Part shown: one piece after another, positions 17,285 through 24,703 of the stretch
Position numbering within the stretch: the first letter of the stretch is position 1
How the letters are laid out: the number at the start of each line of letters is the position of its first letter
Source: Candidatus Oceanisphaera merdipullorum
GTDB taxonomy: Bacteria > Pseudomonadota > Gammaproteobacteria > Enterobacterales > Aeromonadaceae
Direction of reading: 5' to 3'
Length of the DNA stretch: 44,068 bases
Assembly: GCA_018883865.1 (NCBI GenBank)
Contig: JAHLFI010000100.1
Location: forward strand, 1-44,068
Position numbers and translations under genes: made by a program
The notes under the pieces: model-generated
Database searches by the model: none
What the model was told of the DNA's origin: nothing
The model's input: only the letters and a program-made list of their open reading frames with translations

Positions 17285-17765
17285 GTTGATATTTTAAAGA
17301 TGTTAGTGAAACCTCAAAATCTTCTGCAAGTTTTTCATATAACACTTCTCCTTTGATTTCTATCTCACACTCCTTCTTATGCATGGCTAACAAATGCATT
17401 GGCATAAGAATATCTGCGGCTAAACTATTAGCTTCAGACTCAATAGACGAAGACAACTTTGAACGAAATAACGCATCATCAGTTATACCATCACCGATAT
17501 ACTTGCGGTGTAGTAAATAATGAGAAATCTCATGGGCCAGAGTAAATCTCTGCCTATATTTCACGTCATGCCTATTAACTCGAATAACAATTTCACCACA
17601 TGTTTCTTTTATTTCACCAGAAATATTACCCGGTAATGTTGAAGACTTTACTATCAACCCGAAATCTTTCGCAATAGCACCCACCTTTATAGGAAAAGTG
17701 AATTGATGAGCTTTTATTATTGAAACTTGCTCATCAGTGAGCTTGCGCCATTCTTTTGAAGTCAT
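17265..17765 (-). CDS. ImmA/IrrE-family metallopeptidase
   Basis: The protein is 166 residues with the zinc motif HEISH at 78-82 and the third-ligand region ESEANSLAADILMP at 109-122 (E111), the ImmA/IrrE (COG2856) signature. No helix-turn-helix domain precedes it and no repressor gene is adjacent, so its substrate is not obvious. ImmA cleaves the ImmR repressor of ICEBs1, and IrrE cleaves DdrO on DNA damage. Its ATG overlaps the stop of the upstream membrane-protein gene by 4 bp, and its own end overlaps the beta-protein gene. It is therefore tightly coupled to both and a likely proteolytic switch for this system. Confidence 0.88.
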   Translation of the reverse strand: MTSKEWRKLTDEQVSIIKAHQFTFPIKVGAIAKDFGLIVKSSTLPGNISGEIKETCGEIVIRVNRHDVKYRQRFTLAHEISHYLLHRKYIGDGITDDALFRSKLSSSIESEANSLAADILMPMHLLAMHKKECEIEIKGEVLYEKLAEDFEVSLTSLKYQLEKYRG

Positions 17766-18505
17766 GATTTACCACCTTGCTTCTTGATATTATCAAGATT
17801 TTCAATAAGATCGTCCCAATCGATAGACTCATCTAACTCAGACCAATTTATATCTTTCTCATCACTTTTATTTCTTAAGATAAAAGTATCTACTACGTCT
17901 TCTAAATGTTTTGTAAATCTACCTTCATCAATAAGCTCTTTCAACTTACATTTAACTACATCATCTATTTTATTCTCTGTCGTTTCTCCAGCAACTTTTT
18001 CAGCAACATTTCTAGCACTACTTTCCGTTTTACTTATTATATTTTTATAACCCCAAAATGAAAGAACTGCGATTACAATACCAATAATTGTAATCAGAAC
18101 GGACACACTAGTAATAGCTATAGCTGCAAAATCAGCATAAGTGAAATAACTTTGATTTTTATATAATGCATCTACTCTTTCTTTTAAATTTGAACCATCA
18201 TTACTAGAATAAATATTATTTTCATTAACTAGATAGTCTTGAGCAATGGTTTCATTAAGCAAAGCAATACTTTTCAATACTTCCACATGCAGTTCTTTAT
18301 ATTTATCGCTAAAAGCATGGTCCGATGTAGATAACTGAACGGTTGTGTTAGCCAAAGTATCAAGAGATTCTGAAATAGATGTTAATGGACCAATAAAATC
18401 ATTGTCGATACCGTCTTGCAAAAACGCTTTGCTGTAGCTAAGCTCAGAAGCATAAGTAGGTACAGACAAAAATAATACAACCATAATTTTTACGAAAATT
18501 TTCAC
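17762..18505 (-). CDS. Single-pass membrane protein of the island operon
   Basis: The protein is 247 residues from the GTG at 18505 (AGGAA 7 bp upstream). A TTG at 18526 would add seven residues and hide this ribosome site. A signal peptide ends near VPTYAS. About 105 residues of helical periplasmic domain follow, then one transmembrane helix (FAAIAITSVSVLITIIGIVI, around residue 130), and a cytoplasmic tail of about 90 residues that is lysine-rich near the membrane and acidic at the end (INWSELDESIDWDDLIENLD). The topology is that of a sensor or signalling anchor. No family was recognised. It is first in the operon with ImmA/IrrE and the beta protein. Confidence 0.75.
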   Translation of the reverse strand: MKIFVKIMVVLFLSVPTYASELSYSKAFLQDGIDNDFIGPLTSISESLDTLANTTVQLSTSDHAFSDKYKELHVEVLKSIALLNETIAQDYLVNENNIYSSNDGSNLKERVDALYKNQSYFTYADFAAIAITSVSVLITIIGIVIAVLSFWGYKNIISKTESSARNVAEKVAGETTENKIDDVVKCKLKELIDEGRFTKHLEDVVDTFILRNKSDEKDINWSELDESIDWDDLIENLDNIKKQGGKS

Positions 18506-18816
18506 ACTGCGGTTCCTAGCGGTCAAATATTATTATTTATAGTACAGCATAAATAACCTTTCTCTATCCATTATTCTGTACTTATTCATTCCACTTGACA
18601 ACCACTATAAGTTTTAAAATTAAATTATCTGAAATATTAATCCACGATAAATTTATCCTTATTTTACTGCCATACGCTCTACAGTACACATCACTGCTAA
18701 ATTATGAATTAATAGCATTATCCCATTAATAGGAAATAGGACTGCACCAACAAGCCCTCCCTGTTAGTTGGCCACCTTTGGCTTTTAGACCCCACCGACA
18801 ACTCCATAGCGATGAG
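18506..18816. other. Non-coding upstream region of the island operon
   Basis: This AT-rich stretch contains no gene. It should hold the promoter for the minus-strand operon, but no convincing -35/-10 pair could be fixed. It ends at the second multi-hairpin element. Confidence 0.5.
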
Positions 18817-18924
18817 AGAGCCAGCAGGGATTGCTGGAGCCGACCATCACATGCCATGGATGGCATGTGTGAGCTTACAGGGATGTACTTGCAGCGTGTC
18901 GGCGTAAGCAACCCTGCTGGCTCT
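18817..18924. repeat. Branched palindromic element (right flank of the AT-rich island)
   Basis: The 13-bp outer stem is AGAGCCAGCAGGG (18817-18829) with CCCTGCTGGCTCT (18912-18924). It continues inward through TTGC/GCAA and GCCGAC (18839-18844)/GTCGGC (18898-18903). Two hairpins sit on top: CACATGCCA-TGGA-TGGCATGTG (18848-18869) and TACA-GGGA-TGTA (18876-18887). The compact three-way-junction shape with GGA-containing loops resembles dispersed intergenic repeats I associate with marine gammaproteobacteria, but copy number cannot be judged here. Confidence 0.75.
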
Positions 18925-18949
18925 TGGCACATTAGCTTCATCAGCCAAC

Positions 18950-18979
18950 AAAAAGCCGAGCATCTGCTCGGCTTTTTTA
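18950..18979 (-). terminator. Terminator of slyD
   Basis: AAAAGCCGAGC and GCTCGGCTTTT form a perfect stem with an ATCT loop, with A- and T-runs on the two sides. It is placed about 35 bp beyond the slyD stop. Confidence 0.8.
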
Positions 18980-19012
18980 TTTTTCTTAAAGCTTATCGCT
19001 CAAGGTTCGAGC

Positions 19013-19495
19013 TTAGTGGTGATGACCACCTTCGCCGTGGGCATGGCCGTGCTCAAGTTCTTCTTCGGTGGCCGCGCGAACGCTCACTACTTCCAGATCA
19101 AAAATCAGCGTTAAACCAGCCAATGGGTGGTTCATGTCTACGTCAGCCATAAACTTACCCACTTTAGCGATAGTTACTTGGCGCTCACCTTGCTCGGTGT
19201 GCACAGTCGCCATCATGCCGGCTTTCCAGTTTTTAGCACCGTGCAAATGCTTAACCGGTACACGCTGGATCATGTCGTCTTTGCGCTCGCCATAAGCATC
19301 TTCTGGCGCCAAAGTAACGCTGAAGCTTTCGCCTTCTTCTTTACCCGTTAACGCGGCTTCAATACCTTCCAGCATGCCATTATGGCCATGCAAATAGGCC
19401 AACGGCGCGTTGCCTACGTTGGTGTCTAGCGTATCACCTTCTTCACTTTTTAAGGTGTAGTTGAACTGTACTACTGTGTCGTTAGCAACTTGCAT
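19013..19495 (-). CDS. slyD: FKBP-type peptidyl-prolyl isomerase SlyD
   Basis: The protein is 160 residues from MQVANDTVVQFNYTL. The open frame extends about 43 codons further upstream, but the family N-terminus fixes this start; an ATG four codons earlier is also possible. FKBP elements (YLHGHNGMLEGIEAAL, PEDAYGE, QRVP) flank an inserted IF chaperone flap, followed by NHPLAGLTLIFDLEV and a histidine-rich tail (HGHAHGEGGHHH). The tail is much shorter than the metal-binding tail of E. coli SlyD and lacks its cysteines, so nickel handling may be reduced. The protein folds proline-limited cytoplasmic proteins. Confidence 0.93.
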   Translation of the reverse strand: MQVANDTVVQFNYTLKSEEGDTLDTNVGNAPLAYLHGHNGMLEGIEAALTGKEEGESFSVTLAPEDAYGERKDDMIQRVPVKHLHGAKNWKAGMMATVHTEQGERQVTIAKVGKFMADVDMNHPLAGLTLIFDLEVVSVRAATEEELEHGHAHGEGGHHH

Positions 19496-19786
19496 CTGCA
19501 GTCTCATTAGTTGGGTAATAGATTTAGGCCGAATAATAGCAGATGGTAAGACGCGATTCACTGCTAAGGCGTAACCCTGAAGGGTAAAGTGCGCAGAGTG
19601 AAGCGGGCTAACTAAGCAAGACACATTATCCGCCGTGTGCCACGCTAAAGAACAAGTATCGGCACGAGCCGAATATAACGACTCTGTTTTCCTCTTCCCT
19701 CCTTAACTCTTCACACGCTATTTTGAGCATAATGAGCCTTTGGGATACACTGTTTGTCACAATAGATGGTTAAGAAGCTGGGTCGT

Positions 19787-20371
19787 ATGTCAAATTCGCC
19801 GGACCATGTCCGTATTATCAAGAAATATCCGAATCGTCGTCTGTACGATAGCCACACCAGTAGCCATGTTACTTTGGTGGATATTCGTCGCCTAGTACAA
19901 GAGCAAGAGCCCTTTCAGGTAGTGGACGCCAAAAGCGGTGAAGACATTACTCGTAGTATTTTGCTGCAGATCATTCAAGAAGCCGAAAGCGATGGCGACC
20001 CGATTTTTTCCAGCACCATGCTGAAAAACATCATCTGCTTTTATGGCCCTTTTCAAGGCGTGCTGGGTAGCTACTTAGATGAAAGCATTCAGTCGGTAAT
20101 CGACATTCAAACGCAAACCGGCTCGCAATCGTCACAGGCCTGGACCGATTTTATGCAAAGCCAAGCGCCTATCATGCAAGACATGATGCGCCAGTATGTA
20201 GAGCAATCCCGCGACTTATATATGAACACCCAAAACATGTTTGGCCTGTTCGGCGGTTTTGCGGGCAGCAGCACTAAGCGTAAAGACGCGCCAAGCGACG
20301 CTCAGTCTGATAACGATAACAATGCCGACCAAGATACCGACCACACTCCTGACACAGACACTAAAAAATAA
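19787..20371 (+). CDS. phaR: Polyhydroxyalkanoate synthesis repressor PhaR
   Basis: The protein is 194 residues from the ATG at 19787; an ATG at 19766 would add seven residues and neither has a clear Shine-Dalgarno. The N-terminal RIIKKYPNRRLYDSHTSSHVTL is the PHB/PHA accumulation-regulator DNA-binding domain, followed by the PHB_acc repeat region (VVDAKSGEDITRSILLQII). The C-terminus is acidic low complexity. PhaR binds both DNA and PHA granules and represses phasin genes until polymer accumulates. The phasin gene is convergent, 78 bp away, and carries two palindromes in its promoter. Confidence 0.92.
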   Translation: MSNSPDHVRIIKKYPNRRLYDSHTSSHVTLVDIRRLVQEQEPFQVVDAKSGEDITRSILLQIIQEAESDGDPIFSSTMLKNIICFYGPFQGVLGSYLDESIQSVIDIQTQTGSQSSQAWTDFMQSQAPIMQDMMRQYVEQSRDLYMNTQNMFGLFGGFAGSSTKRKDAPSDAQSDNDNNADQDTDHTPDTDTKK

Positions 20372-20373
20372 GC

Positions 20374-20406
20374 AAAAAAAAGCGATAAGGAATCATCCTT
20401 ATCGCT
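20374..20406 (-). terminator. Terminator of the phasin gene
   Basis: AGCGATAAGGA and TCCTTATCGCT pair perfectly with a 4-nt loop. On the minus strand the stem is followed by T8. It abuts the phaR stop codon. Confidence 0.8.
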
Positions 20407-20449
20407 TAAGCAGTTACCGCTATTTTTAATAGTTAACTAGTGGAGACTA

Positions 20450-21079
20450 TTAGTTAGCTTTAGTGGCGTTACGTGCGCCTTTAACTTGCTGTTCTGCTGC
20501 AGCTTTGGCTGTAGCAATGTTCTTTTCGGTAGCTTGAGCTACTTCACGAGCGGCTTTCTCAGACTGCTCAGTAGCTTGCTTTACCGCTTGCTCAGCAATA
20601 GTAGTGGCATCTTTAGTAGCAGCTTGTGCCTGACCAAATACTTGGTTGGCGTTAGTTACGGCTGATTTGAATGCTGTTACTGCGTGCTCGCTGCCTGCTG
20701 GCGCTTGACCGGCAAACTTTTCAACTGCTTCATTAATCTGCTCGCTGCCTTTAGCTACTTGCTCTTCAGCAAACTGGCTAACTTGCTTGTGGCTGTCAGT
20801 TAATACGGCCAACACTTCGCGGTTAAAGCTCAGTTGCTGGTCTAACACGGCAGTTGGGCTAAAGAATTCATTTTGCAATTCAGCAAAATCTTTAGCATCA
20901 CGTGCGGCGAACAATTTGTTTGTAAACTCAAACTGGCTGTTTACTAACTGAGTGAAGGCATTTTGCTGCAGCTGACCCAGTTTAGTCGCGCTGGCGATTA
21001 GGCCATTCGTTAAGTTTTGTACTACCTGCAAATTTTCTTTTTGAGTGGCTTGCAGCTGTTCGGTGTTGAATAATGACAT
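20450..21079 (-). CDS. phaP: Phasin (PHA granule-associated protein)
   Basis: The 209-residue protein is almost entirely helical. It starts MSLFNTEQLQATQKENLQVVQ and contains a Phasin_2 core (LFAARDAKDFAELQNEFF) and an alanine/lysine/glutamate-rich C-terminal half with heptad character that suits oligomerisation. Phasins coat polyhydroxyalkanoate granules and control their size. The Shine-Dalgarno GGAG lies about 8 bp upstream. Two palindromic operators 94-144 bp upstream suggest tight control by PhaR. No PHA synthase lies in the window. Confidence 0.92.
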   Translation of the reverse strand: MSLFNTEQLQATQKENLQVVQNLTNGLIASATKLGQLQQNAFTQLVNSQFEFTNKLFAARDAKDFAELQNEFFSPTAVLDQQLSFNREVLAVLTDSHKQVSQFAEEQVAKGSEQINEAVEKFAGQAPAGSEHAVTAFKSAVTNANQVFGQAQAATKDATTIAEQAVKQATEQSEKAAREVAQATEKNIATAKAAAEQQVKGARNATKAN

Positions 21080-21171
21080 TTTATATCTCCAGAAGAATAG
21101 GGAGGCGTTAAGCCTAATACGCCTGCAAGAAAAACATCATTTCGCTACTTTCTTGGCTAAGGCGTGAAATG

Positions 21172-21223
21172 ATTGTGCACTGCACAAAAGACATTGGCAA
21201 GTTTTTATTTGTGCACTGCACAA
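21172..21223 (-). promoter_or_regulatory. Phasin promoter with two PhaR-like operators
   Basis: TTGTGCACTGCACAA occurs twice (21173-21187 and 21209-21223), each a perfect palindrome around one base, 36 bp apart. On the minus strand a -35 TTGCCA (21195-21200) and a -10-like CACAAT (21172-21177) have 17-bp spacing. The first operator thus covers the -10 and spacer, and the second lies just upstream of the -35. The TGC-N3-GCA core matches reported PhaR sites. Confidence 0.65.
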
Positions 21224-21249
21224 AAAGATTAAAAGCAGCGATGAGTCTT

Positions 21250-21471
21250 CAGCATTAAGCGGTCAGTGAAAGCTCTAGACTCTGGAGGAATCTGCTACCT
21301 CAGAGCCTGCTGCGCAGGCTTTCGCGGCTAAAGCGCGCGACTACATACTAGTGTACTTTCTGACAGCTGACGGCTTAACGCTGACTACCCCGCTTATTTC
21401 TTTCTAACGGCTGACGGCCTAAAATTGATAGCTCTTATCGTGTATATCTGACAGCTGACCGCTTAACGCTG
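21250..21471. repeat. Inverted/tandem GCTGAC repeat cluster
   Basis: A 24-nt unit CTGACAGCTGACGGCTTAACGCTG occurs at 21360-21383, with a degenerate copy at 21404-21427 and a near-identical copy at 21448-21471. CAGCATTAAGCGGTCAG at 21250-21266 is an inverted copy of the last one with one mismatch. The 222-bp segment is therefore bounded by inverted repeats. A related copy is at 41210-41233. It also contains AGCCTGC-TGC-GCAGGCT at 21304-21320. Confidence 0.6.
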
Positions 21472-21827
21472 ATAACCCCCCACAGGGGAATAGGTTAGCA
21501 GTAGGTTGATATAGCGCTAACAAACTATAGATTTTAATGAGCAAATTGTTCACACACTTGTAATCAAAATACGCAGTGAATGTGCATTTTGTCAGTTTAT
21601 TGCTATGCTATGCCCCGTAGGTTTTGTTCGCCCTCTGCTTTATCACTCAATTTGCTATTCCACCTAAGCGCTACCGATACCCATCGGCTCCGTAAAAAGT
21701 GCAGCCTTATTGATGCAAGACAGACTGAGTCGCAAGACGCTGCCATAGAATTTACATAATGATGGTACAAAATAGCCTGAACTCGCCATTTGGACATTTC
21801 GACAATTCCACATTGTAAAAATGATTT
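21472..21827. other. Long gcl upstream region
   Basis: No gene, tRNA or recognised riboswitch was found. Small open frames on the minus strand here show no family features. Confidence 0.5.
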
Positions 21828-21866
21828 CCAAAAATTGGTTGATCGTCACAGTATTTTTTGTATGAT
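21828..21866 (+). promoter_or_regulatory. Candidate gcl promoter and operator
   Basis: TTGATC (21839-21844), a 16-bp spacer and TATGAT (21861-21866) form a reasonable sigma-70 promoter about 105 bp ahead of gcl. A short palindrome CCAA-AAA-TTGG (21828-21838) ends at the -35 and could be a regulator site, possibly for the IclR-family protein at 30.4 kb. The operator is weak evidence. Confidence 0.4.
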
Positions 21867-21976
21867 CTCGCTAAGGGTTGCTGATTTATCTCCGCTTTTA
21901 CCCGCGGCCCAGCAACTACTATCCCTAGATTAATAACCATGGTGCCGAGAGCACCTCAGATGAGTGGATACCGATT

Positions 21977-23755
21977 ATGGCTAAAATGAAAGCAATCGAG
22001 GCAGTTGCCAAAATCCTTGAGCTTGAAGGTGTAACTAAAGCCTTTGGCGTTCCCGGCGCCGCGATTAACCCTTTCTACGCAGCATTGCGTGGCTTAGGTT
22101 CAATTGAACACGTACTGGCTCGCCACGTTGAAGGCGCGTCACACATGGCTGAAGGCTACACCCGTGCAAACCCAGGCAATATCGGCCTGTGTATTGGTAC
22201 TTCTGGCCCTGCCGGTACCGATATGATCACTGGTTTGTACTCAGCGATGGCTGACTCGATTCCAATTTTGTGTATCACTGGCCAAGCGCCACGTGCTCGC
22301 ATGCACAAAGAAGACTTCCAAGCGGTAGACATTGAAGCTATCGCTAAGCCAGTAACTAAGTGGGCTATCTGCGTAATGGAGCCCGCTCAGTTGATCGGTA
22401 CTTTCCAGCAAGCATTCCACATCATGCGTTCTGGCCGTCCAGGTCCTGTTCTTATCGACATGCCGTTCGACGTACAGATGGCTGAGATTGAATTTGACGC
22501 CGAAGCATACGTACCCATGATCCCGTACAAGCCAGCTGCAACTCGTATCCAAATCGAGAAAGCGCTGACTATGCTGAACGAAGCTGACAAGCCGCTGTTG
22601 GTATCTGGTGGTGGTGTTATCAACGCCAACGCAGACAAGCAACTGACTGAGTTTGCTGAGCTGGTAAACGTGCCAGTAATTCCTACTCTGATGGGCTGGG
22701 GCACTATTGCCGACGACCACGAGTTGATGGCTGGTATGTGTGGTCTGCAGACTTCACACCGTTACGGTAACGCTAACATGCTGGCATCTGACTTCGTGTT
22801 GGGTATTGGTAACCGTTTTGCTAACCGTCACACAGGTTCAGTTGAGGTTTACACCAAGGGCCGTAAGTTCGTCCACGTAGACATCGAGCCTACTCAGATT
22901 GGTCGCGTATTCTGCCCAGACTTGGGTATCGTATCTGACGCAGGCGCCGCTCTGGACTTGTTCTTAGAAGTTGCTAAAGAGTGGAAAGCTGCAGGCAAGT
23001 TGAAAGACCGTTCTGCTTGGGTTGCTGAGTGTAAAGAACGTAAGAGCACCATGCAGCGTAAGACCAACTTCGACAACGTTCCAGTTAAACCACAGCGTGT
23101 TTACCAGGAAATGAACAAAGTATTTGGTCGCGATACTACTTATGTATCTACCATTGGTTTGTCACAAATTGCCGCGGCTCAGTTCCTGCACGTATACAGC
23201 GCACGTAACTGGATCAACTGTGGTCAAGCTGGCCCTCTGGGTTGGACTATTCCAGCGGCTCTGGGTGTGGTTGCTGCAGACAAGTCTCGCAACGTGGTAG
23301 CTATCTCTGGTGACTACGACTTCCAGTTCATGATCGAAGAATTGGCCGTTGGCGCACAGTTTAAACTGCCGTACATCCACGTACTGGTAAACAACTCTTA
23401 CCTGGGTCTGATCCGTCAGGCACAGCGTGGCTTCGACATGGACTTCTGTGTTCAGTTGTCATTCGAAAACATCAACTCTCCTGAGCTGGGCGAGTACGGT
23501 GTTGACCACGTTAAGGTTGTTGAAGGTCTGGGCTGTAAAGCAATCCGCGTTTACAAGCCAGAAGAAATCGCTCCTGCACTGGAACAAGCTAAGAAATTGA
23601 TGGCTGAATTCTCTGTACCAGTAGTAGTTGAAGTGATCCTTGAGCGTGTAACAAACGTTTCTATGGGCGTTGAAATCGACGCAGTTAACGAGTTTGAAGA
23701 ATTAGCAGCTAAAGGCGTTGATGCCCCAACCGCTACTATCTCTCTGCTTGATTAA
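21977..23755 (+). CDS. gcl: Glyoxylate carboligase (tartronate-semialdehyde synthase)
   Basis: The 592-residue ThDP-dependent enzyme is nearly the length of E. coli Gcl. It has the family features in order: the N-terminal pyrimidine-binding domain ([31 protein letters not shown]) with Val in place of the usual catalytic Glu as known for Gcl; a central FAD-binding domain; and the C-terminal pyrophosphate domain ([15 protein letters not shown]). It condenses two glyoxylate molecules to tartronate semialdehyde and CO2. Codon use is strongly biased towards C-ending and CTG/GGT-type codons compared with flanking genes, which suggests high expression. hyi and glxR follow. Confidence 0.96.
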   Translation: MAKMKAIEAVAKILELEGVTKAFGVPGAAINPFYAALRGLGSIEHVLARHVEGASHMAEGYTRANPGNIGLCIGTSGPAGTDMITGLYSAMADSIPILCITGQAPRARMHKEDFQAVDIEAIAKPVTKWAICVMEPAQLIGTFQQAFHIMRSGRPGPVLIDMPFDVQMAEIEFDAEAYVPMIPYKPAATRIQIEKALTMLNEADKPLLVSGGGVINANADKQLTEFAELVNVPVIPTLMGWGTIADDHELMAGMCGLQTSHRYGNANMLASDFVLGIGNRFANRHTGSVEVYTKGRKFVHVDIEPTQIGRVFCPDLGIVSDAGAALDLFLEVAKEWKAAGKLKDRSAWVAECKERKSTMQRKTNFDNVPVKPQRVYQEMNKVFGRDTTYVSTIGLSQIAAAQFLHVYSARNWINCGQAGPLGWTIPAALGVVAADKSRNVVAISGDYDFQFMIEELAVGAQFKLPYIHVLVNNSYLGLIRQAQRGFDMDFCVQLSFENINSPELGEYGVDHVKVVEGLGCKAIRVYKPEEIAPALEQAKKLMAEFSVPVVVEVILERVTNVSMGVEIDAVNEFEELAAKGVDAPTATISLLD

Positions 23756-23766
23756 TTAATACCTTA

Positions 23767-23796
23767 AAGCCCAGCCGCTCGGCTGGGCTTATTTTT
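23767..23796 (+). terminator. Terminator between gcl and hyi
   Basis: AAGCCCAGCC and GGCTGGGCTT form a perfect 10-bp stem with a GCTC loop, followed by ATTTTT. It would reduce transcription of hyi and glxR relative to gcl or protect the gcl mRNA end. Confidence 0.75.
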
Positions 23797-23823
23797 GCCC
23801 CCACATTAATGAAGGACATTGTT

Positions 23824-24609
23824 ATGCCTAAATTAGCTGCCAACTTGTCTATGCTGTTTACCGAAGTGGCCTTTATGGACCGCTTTGCCGCCGCCGCTAA
23901 GGCTGGCTTTAAGGGCGTAGAATATCTGTTCCCTTACGCTGAAACCGCACAAGACATTAAAGCCCAACTGGATGCCAATGGTCTGACTCAGGTATTGTTT
24001 AACCTGCCAGCCGGTAACTGGGACGGCGGCGAGCGTGGCATTGCTTGCCATCCTGACCGTGTTGAAGAGTTTCAAGCCGGTGTTGATAAGGCTATTGAAT
24101 ACGCTAAAGTTTTGGGCAACACCCAAATCAACTGCTTAGCTGGTATTCAGCAAGCTGGCGTGTCTTATGACCAAGCTGAAGCGACCTTTGTTGCTAACCT
24201 GAAATTTGCTGCTGACAAACTGGAAGCTGCCGGTATCAAGTTGGTAATGGAAGCGATTAATACTATCGACATTCCAGGCTTCTTCTTGAACAACACCACT
24301 CAAGCGCAATCTATCCGCGAAAAAGTGGGTAGCGCTAACCTGTATTTGCAGTATGACATTTACCACATGCAAATCATGGAAGGCGACTTGGCTCGTACTA
24401 TTAAAAACAACTTGGGCAACATCAACCACGTACAGCTAGCTGATAACCCAGGTCGTAACGAGCCAGGCACAGGTGAGATCAACTACGAGTTCTTGTTTAA
24501 GTACTTGGACGAAGTAGGCTACGACGGTTGGATTGGCTGCGAATACAAGCCAGCTACCACCACAGAAGCCGGTCTGACTTGGTTGAAGAACTACGCAAGC
24601 CTGAACTAA
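23824..24609 (+). CDS. hyi: Hydroxypyruvate isomerase
   Basis: The protein is 261 residues from the ATG at 23824 (MPKLAANLSMLF), with AAGGA at proper distance; an ATG five codons earlier lies before this ribosome site. It is a TIM-barrel of the xylose-isomerase-like family. NLSMLF, FNLPAGNWDGGERGIAC, LQYDIYHMQIMEGD, DNPGRNEPGTGEINY and GCEYKP match Hyi, with the metal-binding Glu/Asp/His residues in these blocks. It interconverts hydroxypyruvate and tartronate semialdehyde. It lies in gcl-hyi-glxR order. Confidence 0.95.
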   Translation: MPKLAANLSMLFTEVAFMDRFAAAAKAGFKGVEYLFPYAETAQDIKAQLDANGLTQVLFNLPAGNWDGGERGIACHPDRVEEFQAGVDKAIEYAKVLGNTQINCLAGIQQAGVSYDQAEATFVANLKFAADKLEAAGIKLVMEAINTIDIPGFFLNNTTQAQSIREKVGSANLYLQYDIYHMQIMEGDLARTIKNNLGNINHVQLADNPGRNEPGTGEINYEFLFKYLDEVGYDGWIGCEYKPATTTEAGLTWLKNYASLN

Positions 24610-24703
24610 ATCTGGACTGTGTTGCACAGCGACACGGCACTCTTTAAGGTGTGAGAGGCGCATAGCGCATCTACTATCCCCATAAGTTAACAAGGAATTT
24701 ACG

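Noticed and set aside
18726-19152. Open frames on both strands over the second hairpin element
   Set aside because: They read the inverted repeats and the antisense of slyD; no ribosome sites or family features.
21472-21976. A riboswitch or leader peptide ahead of gcl
   Set aside because: The only inverted repeat near the start, GTTGCTG/CAGCAAC, is short, and no conserved glycine-, purine- or other riboswitch core could be recognised.
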